Below, in pieces: positions 62,866-64,000 of a stretch of 64,000 bases of DNA (position 1 is the stretch's first letter; every line of letters begins with the position of its first letter). The position numbers and the translations under genes were made by a program. Source of the stretch: Stieleria varia (GTDB lineage Bacteria; Planctomycetota; Planctomycetia; Pirellulales; Pirellulaceae); NCBI RefSeq assembly GCF_038443385.1, contig NZ_CP151726.1, positions 2,914,001 through 2,978,000 on the forward strand. Direction: 5' to 3'. Under the pieces are notes generated by a model, which saw nothing but the letters and a program-made list of their open reading frames with translations, did not search any database and was not told the DNA's origin.

Positions 62866-64000
62866 TGGTGTACTCTGAATTGAAGGTGACGTAGGTGGTG
62901 GTCAGGTCGCTTGCCCAGTGGACTCCTGCGCCGCTGCCTGATCCGACGATCAGCTCCACCAATACTTCCGGCGATTGAGACATCGTTTTGCTCAAAGACG
63001 CCGCGTCGTAGGGTAGCGGGCGTCCGTTTTCGTAAATCAATACGCCGCAAAGTGTCAAACATGTCTTCGTCGGCTCGATCGGTGGTCCCGCGTAGCCGAC
63101 CGCGGAAACGATTCGTCCCCAGTTGGGGTCCGCGCCCGTGATCGCGGTCTTGACCAGTGGGCTTGCGCCGACGGTGCGTGCGATGAGTTCGGCATCACGG
63201 TCGCATTGGGCGCCGCTGACACAGATCTTCATCCAGTGCGTGGCACCTTCGCCATCGGCAACCAGTTCGCGAGCGATCTCGACGCACAGTTCGTTGAGGC
63301 AATTAGCGAACGTGGTTTCATCTTTGCCGGACAACAACTCACCGACTTGTCCACTGGCTAGCAGCAGCAGGGTGTCGTTGGTGCTGGCATGCCCGTCGAC
63401 GCTGACTCGGTTGTAGCTGCCGTCGGCGGCTTGTTTCAGCAACCGCGTTGCTTGCTCCGGCGTCAGCTTGGCGTCCGTCGTCACCACCGACAGCATCGTG
63501 GCCATATTGGGAGCGATCATTCCGGCGCCCTTGGCCATCGCCGTGATCGTGATCGTTTGGTCGGCAATCTGCAACTGACGCGAACACGTCTTTCGGCTTT
63601 TGTCGGTGGTCATGATCGCTTGTGCGGCAGAGACAAACGCATCCACGCCGGTGTCGAGTTTTTGCAGCACGTCGTCGATGCCGGAACGGACTTTCTCCAT
63701 CGGCAGCAAGTTTCCGATCACGCCGGTGCTCATCACCAGCACGTCCGACGCGTCGCATCCCAAAGCGTCGGCGACACGTTGGCACATTTCGGCCGTGTCC
63801 GCGTCTCCTTGTTCGCCGGTGCACGCGTTGGCGTTGCCGCTGTTGGCGATCACGGCGCGAACGGACTGGGAGGGTGTGTTGCGTCGGCACCAGACGACCG
63901 GGGCGGCGACGATCTGGTTGGTGGTGTAGACTCCGGCGGCGACCAGTGGCTGGTCTCCGACGATGAGCGAAATGTCGGGTTTACCACTTTTCTTGATCCC
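62861..64000 (-). CDS. argJ: Bifunctional ornithine acetyltransferase/N-acetylglutamate synthase, 5' end beyond window
   Basis: About 379 residues are visible; the frame is open to base 64000 (reading GIKKSGKPDISLIVGDQPLV), so the start lies outside the window. Arginine biosynthesis: it moves the acetyl group from N-acetylornithine to glutamate in the cytoplasm. VIANSGNANACTGEQGD and KGAGMIAPNMATMLS are signature motifs; in the second, ArgJ precursors cleave themselves before Thr to give the two chains. GADPNWGRIVSAVGYAG is the C-terminal conserved part. The stop lies in a hairpin repeat. Whether it has the acetylglutamate synthase activity cannot be judged by eye. Confidence 0.93.
   Translation of the reverse strand, partial: GIKKSGKPDISLIVGDQPLVAAGVYTTNQIVAAPVVWCRRNTPSQSVRAVIANSGNANACTGEQGDADTAEMCQRVADALGCDASDVLVMSTGVIGNLLPMEKVRSGIDDVLQKLDTGVDAFVSAAQAIMTTDKSRKTCSRQLQIADQTITITAMAKGAGMIAPNMATMLSVVTTDAKLTPEQATRLLKQAADGSYNRVSVDGHASTNDTLLLLASGQVGELLSGKDETTFANCLNELCVEIARELVADGEGATHWMKICVSGAQCDRDAELIARTVGASPLVKTAITGADPNWGRIVSAVGYAGPPIEPTKTCLTLCGVLIYENGRPLPYDAASLSKTMSQSPEVLVELIVGSGSGAGVHWASDLTTTYVTFNSEYTT

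Overview
The window looks like chromosome of a marine-type planctomycete of the family Pirellulaceae (Rhodopirellula and relatives). The lineage call rests on gene content: sulfatases fused to 3-keto-disaccharide hydrolase (DUF1080) domains, two DUF1559 prepilin-like proteins, a dockerin-ended giant surface protein with an N-terminal LEDRRLLA motif, TPR/FG-GAP/ASPIC lipoproteins, and an ECF-type sigma factor overlapping a membrane Ser/Thr kinase. There is no rRNA, prophage, transposase gene or CRISPR array. One tRNA (Ser, anticodon UGA) is present. The first and last genes run off the window.

Layout: 0-4.4 kb holds the end of a leucine-rich-repeat gene, a ThuA-like protein and a sulfatase-DUF1080 fusion, a plausible sulfated-glycan/3-keto-sugar group. 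At 4.4-9.7 kb an asparagine-synthase-like gene is divergent from a 1149-residue fusion of fatty acyl-AMP ligase, acyl carrier protein and alpha-oxoamine synthase, with an operator-like dyad between them. This fusion is the best candidate for an unusual system: it could activate a fatty acid, carry it and condense it with an amino acid in one chain, as in the first step of sphingolipid or amino-ketone synthesis. At 9.8-20 kb are an acidic hypothetical protein, hpt with two overlapping glycosyltransferases, a rhodanese, a membrane patatin-like protein overlapping a DUF2061 protein, and a 2-hydroxyacid dehydrogenase. At 20-33 kb are a histidine kinase/response regulator pair, a second sulfatase-DUF1080 fusion, PPK2, a 997-residue secreted protein with an internal duplication, a small exported/zinc-ribbon pair and a copper P-type ATPase.

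At 33-45 kb are two DUF1559 genes each coupled to a small membrane or lipoprotein gene, mntR with two upstream palindromes, trxC, and two adjacent ~1000-residue TPR/FG-GAP/ASPIC lipoproteins. At 45.6-59.4 kb lies one giant repeat protein (~4569 residues), divergent from the sigma factor and receptor-like kinase at 59.8-62.7 kb. The window ends in argJ.

The second striking feature is between the genes. The spacers are full of short non-coding repeats in several families. E1 is 340-420 bp with 20-bp terminal inverted repeats and internal hairpins. E2 is ~183 bp and begins and ends at CTAG. E3 is ~121 bp, almost wholly palindromic, also bounded by CTAG. A hairpin family with core GTCATGCTCTGCATGAC and two scattered 17-40 bp repeats (A and B) complete the set. 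Several insertions sit exactly on TAG stop codons, so the element supplies or preserves the stop. They look like non-autonomous mobile elements (MITE-like); no transposase that could move them is in the window.
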